From assembly GCF_021155765.1 (NCBI RefSeq), contig NC_060110.1, positions 10,911,501 to 10,975,500 on the forward strand: a DNA stretch of 64,000 bases. The letters are read 5' to 3'. Below the pieces are notes generated by a model that saw nothing but the letters and a program-made list of their open reading frames with translations, searched no databases and was not told the DNA's origin. Position numbers and translations under genes: made by a program. Shown piece after piece: positions 11,501 to 24,055 of this stretch; the first letter of the stretch is position 1, and every line of letters begins with the position of its first letter. This DNA comes from Diprion similis. Its lineage: Eukaryota > Arthropoda > Insecta > Hymenoptera > Diprionidae.

Positions 11501-14500
11501 ACAGTTAACAACGGAGAGTCCGACGGTATACCTGCAATGTTCACGATTCTCTGAAAGCATATTCGATCATTCGGAAAGTGCAGAGGTAAATACGTAATCA
11601 CATGTGGGTATACAAGTAGATATACGTATGATTTGACTCACAAATAGAAGAATTACGTCGTTGATGATTAAATCCGACGATGAGAGAAAGTTGCTTTTTA
11701 TTGTTTCACCGTGAACGAGATATCCTAACGCATAACGGTACAATTGGCAACTTAATATCACTAAACCATTTCTAAATTTTACTCATTATAGGTGTATAGA
11801 TACTCAGACACATCGTCATCATTATTCACAGAAGTTTTATTTTCTAGAAGAATCACGTTTGAACGAAAGTTCGGCCAACTTATACCAATAAGTTGTGTTC
11901 CAATGTATTTTCTCGCAAATTAAATTATAAATTTGATAATTCCTACCAATTTACGATAAAAATTAAGTTTTTCAACAATTAGTCACATAAAGTACAATGA
12001 ACAGTAAATTGGGAAACGGTACATCGTATTTTTCATTTACTTTGACAATAAAAGTGAAAGAAAAAAGCAAGAAGTCACCCGGACCGATTATTATTTTTAT
12101 AATTATCAGATATGAGCGCGGTATGGATGCAATGAAAAAAATCAATTAACAACAAGGTAAATATAGGCTACGATGTTTGTCTTTCAGAACAACGAATCAT
12201 TGTGCCTGTACAGTAATATCGCGAGTATAGATAAGTTGCTGCAGTGACATTATATTTGTACATACTTACAGCGGAAAAAGCGACTTTCACAGGAAGCGCA
12301 TAAAACATTGTTCGCCTATTGTTTGTTCTCCAGAAAGTAGCATGCATATAGATATATAACTGTGAAAACGTCGGGACGTATTAACGAATAGTTATACCTG
12401 ATCCGCAGACCCCACAAAACTAACGGATGTCATCACTAATAGGTTAACCAGAATTTTATGTATACAATATAGGTACGTGCCGTATCCTAATACTATTGTT
12501 CGGAGTTACTTGCGGTAAGTATTATAGATGACGTAAAATTTAAACTACGGATTGTATGTTAGCGTGTCGATTCTTTCCCATAATGCAAAATAGCGATTGC
12601 AACTTAGACGAAAAATTACACTAATAGCCACCACACTTTACGGCTAATTATACCCAGAATAAGGAAATTAGGCAGGTAAGAAACATGAATAAAGAGGCAT
12701 ATTTATCATAAAGCCTGATTATTCCTAAAAACGATCATGGCGTTGTATCCATTTCATGGAGAATCATTCAAGTGTTATAGAACCATACACCGTGCACATT
12801 TTTCTCATTTCACAACACTATTATCATCCACGTGTACACCGTCATGTGTTCTATGATAACAGTATTGTATAGAGTTTCTCAATCATGAATATCTCCGTTG
12901 AAAATAGATACGCGATCGGTATCAATTGTATCGAGGACTGTTGCGTGATGAAACTCGCTTAACATCAGTGACTCTTCCTTAACTTCGCCAATCGGACGGA
13001 TTAATAAGAGAATGCGTATTAAATAAAACCCGATTTAAAAAAACCGATGCCATAAGACCGAGCTGTGAAGTTCTGCCATCGAAAATATCTCAAGTCAAAA
13101 TTATAACCGACTAATTTCAACGACTGCTCTTTTACGCATCTGACTTGATACGCATTGACATTATAATTCTGTCCTATTATGTCTTTAAAAAGTCATTAAC
13201 CATATCCGTGCATTGGTTTCTGTATATATCGTGTCATTCTCAGATTATTTTAGCTTCTCAAAATAATCCTCCGTAAATTTGTACACGTTGGTAGATATAA
13301 ATGAAAAATTCTTACAAGGATGAATACTGCCCGCAAATTATAGATAAATGTCGGTAACATTTTATCTGTAAACTAAACTCAAAAGGGCGTTTTAGTGATA
13401 CGAGTATTATCTGTGAGATAGTTGCTCGGTGTGTATGTTTATGTGTGTGCGTCTAATATATGTATAATGTATATATGTATATAAACAAACATGACTAACC
13501 GGAATCGTGTCTAATGGTGAAACAAATTATATTCATTGATGAAATCAATGTATATGTATCGCCATTAATTATTTACAACGTAGAACAAAGTAAAGAAAAA
13601 TCTTATTATAAGCGCCGCGGTGTTGTTTCAGAATCCTATAATCATTGCTCGGATCCATTATAAATTAATATTAGCTGATCAGTCATTTTTGCTTAGTATT
13701 AACCTGCGCTGGCTCTCTGAAAGTAAGCCAAGGATTGTGCAGCGATGAACGTTACATGCTTGTGCATTGAGTACGTTTCGCGCACACAATCTTTGCATAG
13801 AGATGCATGTAAGAATGTGTCTATATGCGCTTCGTGGGATTCCGTTCAGCAAAGTCGGGAGTAACATAAAAATGTATAATATATGCAAAAGAATTGAGTA
13901 AATTCGTATATGTAAGTATAATTACCCAACGACCAGTTATTGTCGTCGAAGTCCATTATATCCAAAATGCAGTGATCAGTCATTCCCCTCATAATACGAA
14001 TACCGCCAAGTTCGAAAAGGTAAACTTCACTACCACGTGAAAATTATGATACAATAAGTCAATTATTACGGGTATATATACAATGCAGGTACGTTTTATA
14101 TGCGTTATCACAGTATTAACTTGCGAATATTTTTCGCCAATTTATATTTACAGCATTGTGATAATGATTAATCGAACGTAAAATCAGTGATTGCGCGCAG
14201 AAAGTAATAACTTTTTCATCGAAGCAATGATTCAAATACCGTAGACCCAACAAAAAGTTATGGTAGTACTATATCAATGCGCACTTCAAGATATAATTAC
14301 GAATTTAAAAAAAAAAAAAAAAAAATAAAATAAAAAAAATGAGGTTACTTCAAAAAATTATCGCACATCGTTATTAGGTATTACACTCTGCAAACATTTC
14401 AATTGCAATAGATTTAATTGAGGTATAAACTTATGTCATTTAAAGCACCGTGTAACACTATATAAACTGTTCAGTAAGTATGCATATTGTTACAATTTAT

Positions 14501-17500
14501 AGATATAATGTGGGAAAAATATTATTCACGTTTTTTATAAAGCGTTTCATTTAACACATAATATTAATACACTTGTAAAATACGTTGCGTGTGACGCGAA
14601 AATTATTAATATTGTTGAAAAAAAATAAATTTTGGGCGAAATTTTTAGAACGTAACGTATCACTCTTCGGAAGGGAATGAATTTCAATATACTCGATTCT
14701 ACTGCTAGAAGCCGGCAAGTGCCGTCGACATTGCCGGGAGACGAGAAGTGGGGATGTACCGTAAAAGAGGTGCGATATGGAAGCTATGCCTACACAAGCT
14801 GTTGTAAACTTCAGGGACTGCAGCCTGAAATCGCAACTACATAAAGTCAGCACATCGGGTAGTCAACACAATACGTACATATGTATGTGATTTAAACGCA
14901 ATTCCAGATTAACTTATTACGGCCAATAGTTCTTCGACCTCGAAGCTTCGAATATGCTCGCGGTCTCTGAACGAGGTAAAATATGAGCGCTCTTGTCGTT
15001 TTACTGTTTTGTTCAGCAATTATAAATATAAGTTGAGCGAAACTTCACACAAAGTGACTATTTCAAATTCAAAAGCAATGCCAAATACTGCAAGTGCCAA
15101 CTGCGAAGTGTTATATATATATATATGGTGGTTTGACTTCCGGCTGTGTCGAATTATCAAACCACATTACCCACCTCCTTTCCGTCGTCGTGTAAAAATG
15201 ATTCGATGCGTAAATTAAATACGCCGGTAACTTTTGACTTGAAAATTTTCCCCCTAGAACAATGAATTCTATTTTTCGGTTTGTAAGTTTGTGCTATATG
15301 AACAATTGTATATCGTCGAGTACATGTCTGCATTTCTTCATTAAGGGGATGCCTTGGTCGACTTCGACGTTGACGTATTTTCATTTGAAACAGGAGTACG
15401 TCGGAGTGTTTTTGTTCCGAATTGTGTATAGAATAGGGCTGTTAAACCCTTCTTCGCATTTGAGATATACGTGGACTTCGATATTTGGAGATGTAAACTC
15501 CAACGTCGAAATCGACTAGGGAACCCCGTTAATGCGAAAACATGCGATCGTGGACTGTACAGGCCATTGGCAGTAAACTATATTGTCATTTCGGATTACG
15601 AGCTGTTACGCCTTGGACCTCAAACGCACTCTGTAGCGATCATACATAGGTAATGTATGGCTAAAAATGCACCTATGAGTATCATTGATGTCCATCTCCA
15701 CTTTATAGATCGCATACTACAGTAATTAAATGTTTAAATTGTGATTAAAAAATTTCCTAATTATCGACATCGCCATGGGAGGAAAAAATTGTAATTTTTA
15801 AACAAAGTAAATATACGGATAAAGGGAGACAGTAAAGTTCTTTACTTTTGTTTACTTCTATAAGTAAAGTCAAGATTTAGGTGAAGCGCTATAAAATATC
15901 GCACAAAGTTGTATTGAGTAAGTATATAAATTTGTGGGAAAGTATAGAGCGTAAAATCCAAGCATAAGCTGTAAAAATAGGAAGGAAAACACATGAGACG
16001 ATAAACCGGTCTTACGACTACGTGCTATTTGTAACCAATCTCCGCGATAAAGACTTGTTCAGGGTTTTGATAAAAAAAAAAGAGCGGGGGGGGGGGGGGG
16101 GGGAGTCAGATTGACTCTAAGCCGTCGACACAATTTCGATGCAGATGCAGACATCATCATGCTGTATGAGGTTTTTACTAAATACTCCAAGAATGTACAT
16201 AACAAAAGTTGTTCTCGGGGGTGATTCAAACATTTAAGAATCGTGACAGCGTTTCAGCTCAGAATTGGAGAACAATTGGAGTTGAGATTGTGAGTGCAAA
16301 TGAAATATTCTAAGAAAAGAAGAAAAATATATGTGTCCTCTAGGACTTTTCAATGATCAATAAATATTTAGACTTTACGCATTCTGCCCTATTGATTTTG
16401 AAAACAGCCGCGTTTTCTCAGCTGCAATGCACACAATATCACGCGTTCGTTTTTAGCCACCTAATAATTCATCGAGCATATATACGAACTTTAAAAGCAC
16501 CCGAATTGCTGGGGCTAGTATAAGTGCTTACGCGATGCGCTGCGCACACGACTAAACCCATAATTGAGATAACGAGGTCCAGCTGGTTTCCTGTGGTGTA
16601 TACTGCAATAAAGTAGTCAAACTAGCCATGAGCGCAAGAAAAATTTGAACGTTTCACCATTCACGGGATTATACACGGGATTCCACACATAATAATGCAA
16701 CTCGCGCGTACGAGACAAAGAAATTCATACGTACACAGTTCTTCTTGACACAAGTAGGATTCTGTACCAGCATGAAAATAGACATACTTTGAAGAAAAGC
16801 AGCGGCCTTGCCATACACGCGTCCAGGACAAATGCGTTATAATTATAAATAACCGTAAAAGCGTTCTTTTACACAAATATTAATAAATACAAGGGTAATT
16901 GAATGCGCGTAATTTCGATTCACTGAACAGTTTTCCGCCACTGCATATCGATCAGAGGCAAACACATTTCCCCACTACATTACGAGGTAAAGGGTTTCGA
17001 ATTTCGTGACTGATGTACAGTTTTTTTCCTTACGTATATAATGTATATGTTTAGCGTATTGATAAATGCATTGCGTGACGAGGCATTTGAAGAGATGCCG
17101 GTGGTACAAATTAACGATGATAGTTGATAGCACGTGGCGAGTGTATTCTGGATAAAAGGAAATTAACAAACAGAAAGCAAAGATGTACATCAGATAATTA
17201 ACTGAATTTTTCTGAAAATAATGTTTAAGGATTCATAAAAAGAAAACTAAACAATTATTTCTATCCAGAAACGTTGGCGAATATCTAAATTGTGATAACG
17301 ACCGGCGCGAGCGGCGAGACATATGGTTGCGATTATTTATTGTGGCAAAAGTAAAAGAAACTCAAGAAATGTATGAAAAATAATTGTTGAACAGTTTATT
17401 GTTACAGTACGAGTTTTGCGATAGAGGGTAAAATAACAAAGGTGTGAAAACGAAGAGTAAAAACGAAAAAACAAATAAAAACATCAACGGATCAACACGT

Positions 17501-17806
17501 GCTCGACGAGTTGACAATCAACCGAATTTCAACGCGGACTGTACCGCCTGACTCACGCCTCCCCATGGACATGTTTTTATTTATCAAGACTACCACTTAT
17601 TTGCTTCCCTACAATTGCGGGGTGTGTACTTTGTACCTAAAAGCAAACTGCGAATTGGAATAAACGTATCTTGACTCAATGGTCGTTTCATTGCGACGTG
17701 GAAAATAGAAATTTTCGTATTACTTACCCAGGCCGGTGAGCTCTGGAAACATCTGAAAATCCAGATCCATGAGGCTGTTCCACTGCGGATCTTCTTTTAT
17801 TAACAT
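5538..17806 (-). CDS. ATF6: ATF6, ER-membrane-anchored bZIP transcription factor of the unfolded protein response
   Basis: Eight coding exons on the minus strand, 17806-17728, 8945-8721, 8399-8245, 8053-7843, 7689-7190, 7100-6946, 6798-6188 and 6025-5538, total 807 codons plus stop. ATF6 sits in the ER membrane, moves to the Golgi under stress, is cut by S1P and S2P, and its N-terminal half activates chaperone genes. Visible are an acidic, Ser/Pro-rich activation region, a basic region ([23 protein letters not shown], residues about 348-370) with a leucine zipper, a transmembrane segment near 424-441, an S1P-type RSLL site at 469-472, and the lumenal domain with [36 protein letters not shown] and MMQIDCEV. 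An in-frame TGA 30 bases before the ATG at 17806 supports the start. The exon 4 acceptor (8055-8054) is the least certain junction. The protein is longer than human ATF6 (670), mainly in the N-terminal and lumenal linkers. Confidence 0.94.
10440..10620. other. GC-rich patch inside the ATF6 intron
   Basis: In an otherwise AT-rich intron this stretch holds a triple GGTAA run (about 10440-10452), a hairpin CCGGCTG-GT-CAGCCGG at 10487-10502, and three tandem CTAGACT units near 10583-10605. No reading frame is supported. It could be an enhancer or an alternative promoter. Confidence 0.35.
14307..14325. repeat. Poly(A) run, 19 bases
   Basis: A simple homopolymer followed by further A-rich sequence to about 14340, inside the ATF6 intron. 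Confidence 0.9.
15339..15534. mobile_element. Inverted-repeat element of about 196 bp (MITE-like)
   Basis: The left arm (15339-15372) reads cattaaggggatgcc followed by ttggtcgacttcgacgttga. The right arm (15499-15534) is its approximate reverse complement, with 15 of 16 bases matching over the gtcgacttcgacgttg core. The interior has no long reading frame. Size, terminal inverted repeats and intronic position fit a small non-autonomous DNA transposon. No clear target-site duplication was identified. Confidence 0.5.
16086..16103 (+). repeat. Uninterrupted run of 18 G
   Basis: Eighteen consecutive G on the plus strand, hence C18 in the ATF6 pre-mRNA. It could form a quadruplex in DNA and is also a site where assembly length may be wrong. 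Confidence 0.85.
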
Positions 17807-18841
17807 ATCAATTTTTTTACTGTTGTTAGATGTTCACTGACATTACCGCGTCGATTACTGTTCAATTAGAGAAATTATTTATAAAAATTCAGAACCACCT
17901 CACGGCACAAGATATATGTTAGTAAACTTGGATCACTCTGCTCTCGGCTCCGCCGACTGCGTTGACGTTACGCCCGAAAATAAATAGTATAACGTAGATC
18001 TGGCTGCTATGAACACACTACCGCCCTCTGAGACGAGATAGTATTTGCGGAACTAATTTTCGATAGGTAAGCGCATGTCGGTAACTTACCATCACGAAAA
18101 CAGTAGATAATGCAAGACTTACTTACCGTAGCAAGCTTACTGGGATATCCCTGATTGGGTGACAGCTATTTGGAAGAATTCGTTTAGAACGTTTACTTTG
18201 ATTTGCATAGATGCATTCATACAAACCTAATCTGAAAATTACTAAAATCGCATGAGAATATACAAGTGTATAGATTAATATCCTTATTAACACATTTAAT
18301 GAAATTAAATAAATTACATAAGGTGCTCGTTTCATTTTGTTTTCAACTTATCATTTTACCATTAATATTCACTACTAATATTCTTCAGGATAGTTTTTTT
18401 CCAAACTTGAGTGACGTTACCGAAATAGTGAAGTTAAAAGTCAAGTTGATGTCAATTGGCTTCAGTTAGCCAATATATACTGAATAAATAAGAAATCATT
18501 ATTGACACACAATTACTTTCCTACATGGTACTGTGAAATTACGGTATTTCTCATGTATTTTCCTTTTTATTTGTTACAGTTCAGATACGCCAAGCTGGAT
18601 TTCCGTTTGCACAAGCACCAGACGTCATTAGTGATTTATGTTGAATTATCTATGATATTTATACGTCTATTTTGATGTAGGTATTTGATCAGTATACAAT
18701 GTTTACTTTTTATTTCAATCATATGTACCAGCTGTTAGTAGTACATGTTCCTACGAGAATTGGGTCAGAATAAAAATATATCTATTTATCACTATTGAAA
18801 TACCTGGTTGTCGTAATGCACACTGTACATCAAGTATATCA
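17807..18841. other. ATF6 promoter region and SDA1 3' flank
   Basis: It holds the ATF6 5' UTR and promoter (roughly 17807-18050, locally CG-richer) and the 3' UTR of SDA1, which is on the same strand. No further gene and no clear TATA box at the right distance were seen. Confidence 0.5.
18709..18714 (-). terminator. Poly(A) signal of SDA1
   Basis: TTTATT on the plus strand, i.e. AATAAA in the transcript, lies 128 bases beyond the SDA1 stop codon. Confidence 0.6.
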
Positions 18842-21800
18842 CTATTTCATCCTTTTTTGCTTTATCAAGTGATTTCGCAACGCGATCTGTTTAGCTTTAA
18901 ACGATCTCTTCACTTTTCCAAGTACTTTATGCTTGACCATCTGGAAAGCTTTCTTCTTTTTCTTCTCGCGATTTGTTTTACTGCATAGTGGATTCTGCCT
19001 TCCGTCTTTGTAGCCGAATTTTTCCCTTCCATCTTGACCTTTCTGCAATAAACAATTACGGAGCAATATAAAATTTATTTATTGTTAGAAAAATTGAATG
19101 TAGCAATAATATTGAACAAACCTTTATGCTTTCCATCCTGGATTGCTTATCATGTTTACGTTTTTTGTAAATGTTTTCAATATCTGCCAGCTTTACCAAT
19201 TCTCCTTTATTGGGATCCACTTCAAGCGGTCGCTTGATACCCCGTTTGAAGTGCGTCACCTGTTGTTTAACAAGTTCTGCATCAATTTTTCGAAAATCGT
19301 CATCTCCGAGAAGCCGTTCTACCGAAATTTGGGATGCTTTTGCTTTCTTCTCTGCCGTTGATTTCTTTCTCATATCAGCTTTCATCTGTGATTTTTTTGC
19401 CAATTTTTCTCTCTTTTTATCCAGTTTCGATTTTATGGGTGCATTATCAGCCCCTTCTAATTGAGCCTTCTTATCTTTCTCATCACTTGTGATTTTGATA
19501 TCTTCCATTTCACCTTCATCTTCTTCCTCGTCTTCACTGCCACTTTCGTCATGCTCGGTTTCACTGTTGTCTCCACTGTCTTCTTCTAAATAATCATCTT
19601 CCTCACCTTCCTCCTCATCATCAGTTACCCATTCCCTGCCATCTTCTTCATCGCTGCTATGTTTTACATCACACCATTCATCTTCATCCTTTGAAAAAAA
19701 ATAAAGAGAGAGGCAAAAGTAATACAGTAATGATATCCCAATGCTTGTAAAGTTTTGTGTTAGTTAAAACGTTTTTGCACTAACCTCGCTGTTTTCACTA
19801 TCTATTTCTATTGTGTCGCTATGACTTTTATCAAGTAAAACCTCGGCACCCGGTACAAATTCTTTGGCATTTACTTCACCATACTTTAAGGTGTGTAATT
19901 CAGCCGTTGCTTCTGTCGGTCTGCCTCGATCTTTTTTGTGCAGCAGATCTGGCATTGTATTTCTAAACAGAGATATTAAAGATCGAGCCGCCATCATGAC
20001 ACTTCGCTCGCGATAATTTTTATATTGAGCTAAATCTCGCAGTAAATCTTCATTCATGACTAATGGGCAGCGTGAACATATTTCACGACAGGCATTCAAT
20101 CTGAAAAATGTCAATAAATTATTTCAAGAAAATTTAAATCAAAGAAAATTATTAGTTTACATTTCAATTAAATTATAGTTTTATGATGAGATTGAGATTT
20201 ATATGAGATTGTGTAATTACCCAATGGCCATTACGTCTGCAGAATTTCGCTCAGTGACAAAATTGTTAACAAGTGTCTTTACAACTGGTTCCAGTACATC
20301 TGGAGGTACTAAGTCATGAGATGCTTGTGCAACAAATTGCAGTAGTTTTGTTACCTCTGCAATAATATTGTTTTGAAGAAATAATTATATAAACATGTAT
20401 TAAATAAATTATTCTCGACTTATATTGAATGAGTGTGTGAGATTTATATTACCTCTTTGATGCGGCTGTAAAAATCTCTGCAAATATGGATAATAGTTGA
20501 ACAAGAATAAACTGTGCAAGCCTATGAGCCTGGATATGACATCTAGGGTCATTAGCTTTACTTCAAATCTATCATTATTTTTTTCCATCTGCTTGAATAA
20601 CTTTTCTGCAAAACCTTGTGGGTCATGAATTAAATGTAGCGCTGAGAAGTTGAACTGCGGTGCTTGTGACTTCTTCTTTTTTGATTTCTATAAAAGGATA
20701 TAAATATATCTAAATACTATGAGCTATCCGTGACTGATTCATATCGATAATTCGGTATTTGCAAACTATTTTTTATTACGTTAAAATGAATACAACAAGC
20801 CAGTTTAAAAGTGGCTTCAGTTTTTCGTTTTCAAACATAAAAATGCAACATACCACATACAGCTGTTTCACTTTTTTTAGCTGCTTTTCTCTTTTCTTCG
20901 ATTTCTTATTGACTTTATTAGCCATCATTACTTCTTTTACGTTTGGTTCATCATCACTGTCGCTGTCGTCGCTATTATTTTCACTTGGATCAGATCCTAA
21001 GAAGAACTTAAGGCTAGCAACCATGACTTTAGTTATTTTAGAAAAGCATCCAGTCGAAATGACATTTACAGTTTTAGCATCATTCCAGACATTTTTTTTA
21101 TAGAGTTCAATCATTATATCAACAGACATTTTTGCAGCTCGTGCATTGCTGTCCTTCAACATGGTAAACATGAAATTTTGCAATGTAGTATTAATTTTTG
21201 CATTCTTGTGCTTGGAATTGACATTCTTGATATCTGTTATAATGTGGGTTTCAAGGAATTGTCTTAAAGCTTTATCTTGACATCTTAGTAGCTGAAAGAA
21301 CAAGCTCAAGAGTGCAGTTGGCTCCAGAAGTCCTTTATTTCGAAGTAATATTAGTGCTCTGCAGAATGTCTGTAAAATAGAATGCGTTAGTTTACGATCT
21401 TCCACCCCTGTACATCGAATGTCAATACTCTTTGGTCACCATTCTCATTCCAGTGTCCAGAACAGTGTTTTGTGTTTGCAGAATATCCACAAGCTCTTGA
21501 GGAAAAGTTGTCAACTCTTCCGAGTAGCATTGGGCTACCTAAAATGATAGAAACAAAGCAAACATAATACCACGAATTCTGAATGAATGAGTTTCGAGTG
21601 ACGAACTGAAGTCACGTTCTTTGGATACTCTTTCGTAAACGATCAGATCATTGACTGAATGTTCCAAGAATTTTGTGTTTTGCTTATTTCACATTTATTT
21701 ATGATAAAAAAAATACAAAAGATAATACCAAGTAATACAACTAGCGAAATAATTAAATGAAAATAAATATTCTTCAAAGCAATATTATGTTCCTACTAAA

Positions 21801-24055
21801 CGTAGAAAATAATTAAAATAAACATGAGAACTGGAAAGTCGATGTTAAACACATACATTAAATGAAATCATGCAAATAATTCCTAACATTGAACCCAACT
21901 GTCTTTGAAATGATAACAATGAAATCATAGCTGACGCAACACTTGTATTTGGGACCGTCTAAATTATTGTCACCCACTATGCTCAACAGTCTTAACTGAC
22001 ACATAGTGGGTATTTGTGCCAATAGATTGGCAGTCAAACCTACTTTTTCGTTAAGAATCGCATAGAATATTGCGAGCATTCTATCCAAAGTAAATGCCTT
22101 TGGTCCTAACTGTGTGTTAAGTTTGACAGGATTTTTAGTGACAGTATTTCGTTTCTTCTTTTTACTACTACGTTTGACAAATAAGCGTTTGTCATCTTTA
22201 GCTGGATTATAAGAAGCCAAATAAGCAGCTATGAGCATGTACTTGGCATAGAACGGCAGTTCAAAGCTCAAAGCCAATTTTGTTGTAGATTCAATCTCTT
22301 GACACAGTTTAGTACGTTGCTCAGAATCATCAGCAGAAACTCTGAGATATACAACTTCTAAATTTGATTTCAAAATGCCAGAGATATTCCGCCACAGCGA
22401 GCGTACATCATTCTTTTCAATTTTACCCGATTCAATGGGTTCAACATATTTATCAAAATTTATTTTCGCCATATACCGTAGCTCATTACAATCTCTACAA
22501 CATCTAAAAAACACAGACAAAAACAAATTTAAGTAATTCACGTAAAATCCATCCTCGAAATCTATAGGCTTGTATAGAAATAATACTTTCAACATGTCCT
22601 CTCGAGTGTACTGCGGGAAGTGAATTTTAATAGGATCTAATAGACCATTTTTTGGGTAATACTTTTCCCAAACAATGTCACTGACAAAGATTGTGCAAAG
22701 ATTCAAGCCAGTCAATTCTCGCAACCTGACAAGTGCAGGCAATAAATTCATGTCCATATCGCGCAGCCTATCACATTTGTCAAAAACAATAACTATAGGC
22801 CGCGGATCACTTTGTACTGCAATTTGTAGGTAAATAATAAAGTCCATCATGTTATCGCACTTCTGGTAAACTGTGAAATTATTTTTAGAATTCATTTCAT
22901 GCAGAGACAAATCGTTTAAAATGTGTTCGTAGATGAGTTTACTGCTGTAACATTCAACGCAGTTGATGATGCAAACATTATACTCAAGGTAGGTCAACAG
23001 AGATTCGATAACCAGAGACTTGCCACTTGCTGTATGGCCATGTACAAAAATACTTTGCACCATTTCTTCGTCTGAAAGACCAATTAAAGAAAACAAGCAT
23101 TTTATAAGATTGTCTCTGCATATTATTTTTTGTCTGAGAGAATTTAGGCATTTTTCCATTTTTTTATCCATTGTTAATATTAATAGTCCAAGCACACTTA
23201 GTAAACAATTGAAATAATATAAATTATGCTCTCCAACTATCTATTCAAGCATTCAGCAATAGTCTTTATGCTTTCGAAACTCAAACACAACACTGCTGAT
23301 CCCAATGCAACTTGACATAACGTTGTTCAGACCTGAAAGAAAATAACGATAAATTCTGTTTATTATCTTTCGTGCTATTGATAATAATTATGCCAATTGA
23401 AAAAATTATACAAAAATCCTTTTGATTGAAATTAAACATGTTCTGTCAAGATACATAAAAAAATCAGACCGCTGCGTAAGAGAAATAAAGTGGAGACTCT
23501 AGTTATTTACAATGTAGCCAATTCTAAACAAGATCGTTTTGTTCTACAGAACACTACCTATAGCAAATTAAAATTGTGCTAGTCTAGAGCAATAATATCT
23601 TTTTGTATAAGACGTGGTTCTGCGTAATTGGTGTTACAAAGCTTTGTTTACGAAAATAATTGCTATTAATTATAAATTTATAAGCATGAAAATGTAAAGC
23701 TAAGCCATAGGTTAAATAGTAGACATGTAAACAGGAGAGACCTACAGTAGATATTGAAATACACATCAGCCTTACCTGTGCAAGAAAAATCACCAATTCA
23801 TCGAGACTTTTGTTGAATGTATCGGGCGTCAGTCGGAAGACTTCCAAAGTTGATTTGTAATGACGGTGTTGTTGCAAGAACTAGATTATGAAGCATTCAT
23901 TGATCATCTCTGACAATTTTGTGTAATATATTTATTTCTATGGTAGAAAAAAATCTATAAAGGCTTACCTCGTCTTTGTATGATTCCGGATCACGCTTGA
24001 TTAAATTTTGCAGCTGAGGAAGATTGTCCGGTAGTTGATTATTGTGTCGTACCAT
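18842..24055 (-). CDS. SDAD1: SDA1 homolog, nuclear protein for 60S ribosomal subunit biogenesis/export
   Basis: Nine coding exons on the minus strand, 24055-23969, 23880-23776, 21538-21440, 21369-20854, 20687-20453, 20356-20221, 20100-19785, 19688-19122 and 19042-18842, all in phase, encode 753 residues. Sda1 is an essential nucleolar/nuclear protein needed for pre-60S particle maturation and export and for G1 progression. Family hallmarks are [19 protein letters not shown] at the N-terminus, [36 protein letters not shown] with [14 protein letters not shown], the [17 protein letters not shown] region, and the basic C-terminus with [17 protein letters not shown]. Exon 8 carries a long Asp/Glu-rich stretch (about residues 500-560) followed by Lys-rich segments. 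The donor after exon 3 is GTGACC, a weaker site. The large second intron contains ORC5. A CACGTG E-box lies about 210 bases upstream. Confidence 0.96.
21694..21699 (-). terminator. Poly(A) signal of ORC5
   Basis: TTTATT on the plus strand (AATAAA in the transcript) lies 159 bases past the ORC5 stop. It falls inside the SDA1 intron, so it must be ignored or suppressed for SDA1 transcription to reach its own end. Confidence 0.5.
21858..23171 (-). CDS. ORC5: Origin recognition complex subunit 5, intronless and nested in an SDA1 intron
   Basis: A single open frame of 437 codons plus stop. ORC5 is an AAA+ subunit of the six-subunit complex that marks replication origins and loads MCM helicase. 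Walker A GHTASGKS is at residues 45-52 and Walker B IVIVFD at 126-131, followed by Lys where an active ATPase has Glu, as in other ORC5 proteins. Other family landmarks are [92 protein letters not shown] and [15 protein letters not shown] near the end. The ATG at 23171 in AACAATGG is chosen because the frame upstream of it has no other ATG. It lies wholly inside the 2.2 kb SDA1 intron (23775-21539), on the same strand. Length matches human ORC5 (435). It is either a retained ancestral arrangement or an old retrocopy that became the gene. Confidence 0.96.
   Translation of the reverse strand: MDKKMEKCLNSLRQKIICRDNLIKCLFSLIGLSDEEMVQSIFVHGHTASGKSLVIESLLTYLEYNVCIINCVECYSSKLIYEHILNDLSLHEMNSKNNFTVYQKCDNMMDFIIYLQIAVQSDPRPIVIVFDKCDRLRDMDMNLLPALVRLRELTGLNLCTIFVSDIVWEKYYPKNGLLDPIKIHFPQYTREDMLKVLFLYKPIDFEDGFYVNYLNLFLSVFFRCCRDCNELRYMAKINFDKYVEPIESGKIEKNDVRSLWRNISGILKSNLEVVYLRVSADDSEQRTKLCQEIESTTKLALSFELPFYAKYMLIAAYLASYNPAKDDKRLFVKRSSKKKKRNTVTKNPVKLNTQLGPKAFTLDRMLAIFYAILNEKVGLTANLLAQIPTMCQLRLLSIVGDNNLDGPKYKCCVSYDFIVIISKTVGFNVRNYLHDFI

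Larger units (their letters stand above)
8946..17727 (-). other. First intron of ATF6 (8.8 kb)
   Basis: A phase-1 GT-AG intron (donor GTAAGT at 17727-17722, acceptor TACAG at 8950-8946) with no supported gene on either strand. Contents seen include a GC-rich, hairpin-bearing patch at 10440-10620, a poly(A) run at 14307-14325, a 196 bp inverted-repeat element at 15339-15534, and an 18-base G run at 16086-16103. Scattered open frames of 60-100 codons have stop-limited, non-conserved translations and are not called. Confidence 0.7.

Noticed and set aside
23172-23195. Longer ORC5 N-terminus starting eight codons upstream
   Set aside because: The upstream codon is GTG, not ATG. The AACAATGG context at 23171 is a normal start and gives the family length.
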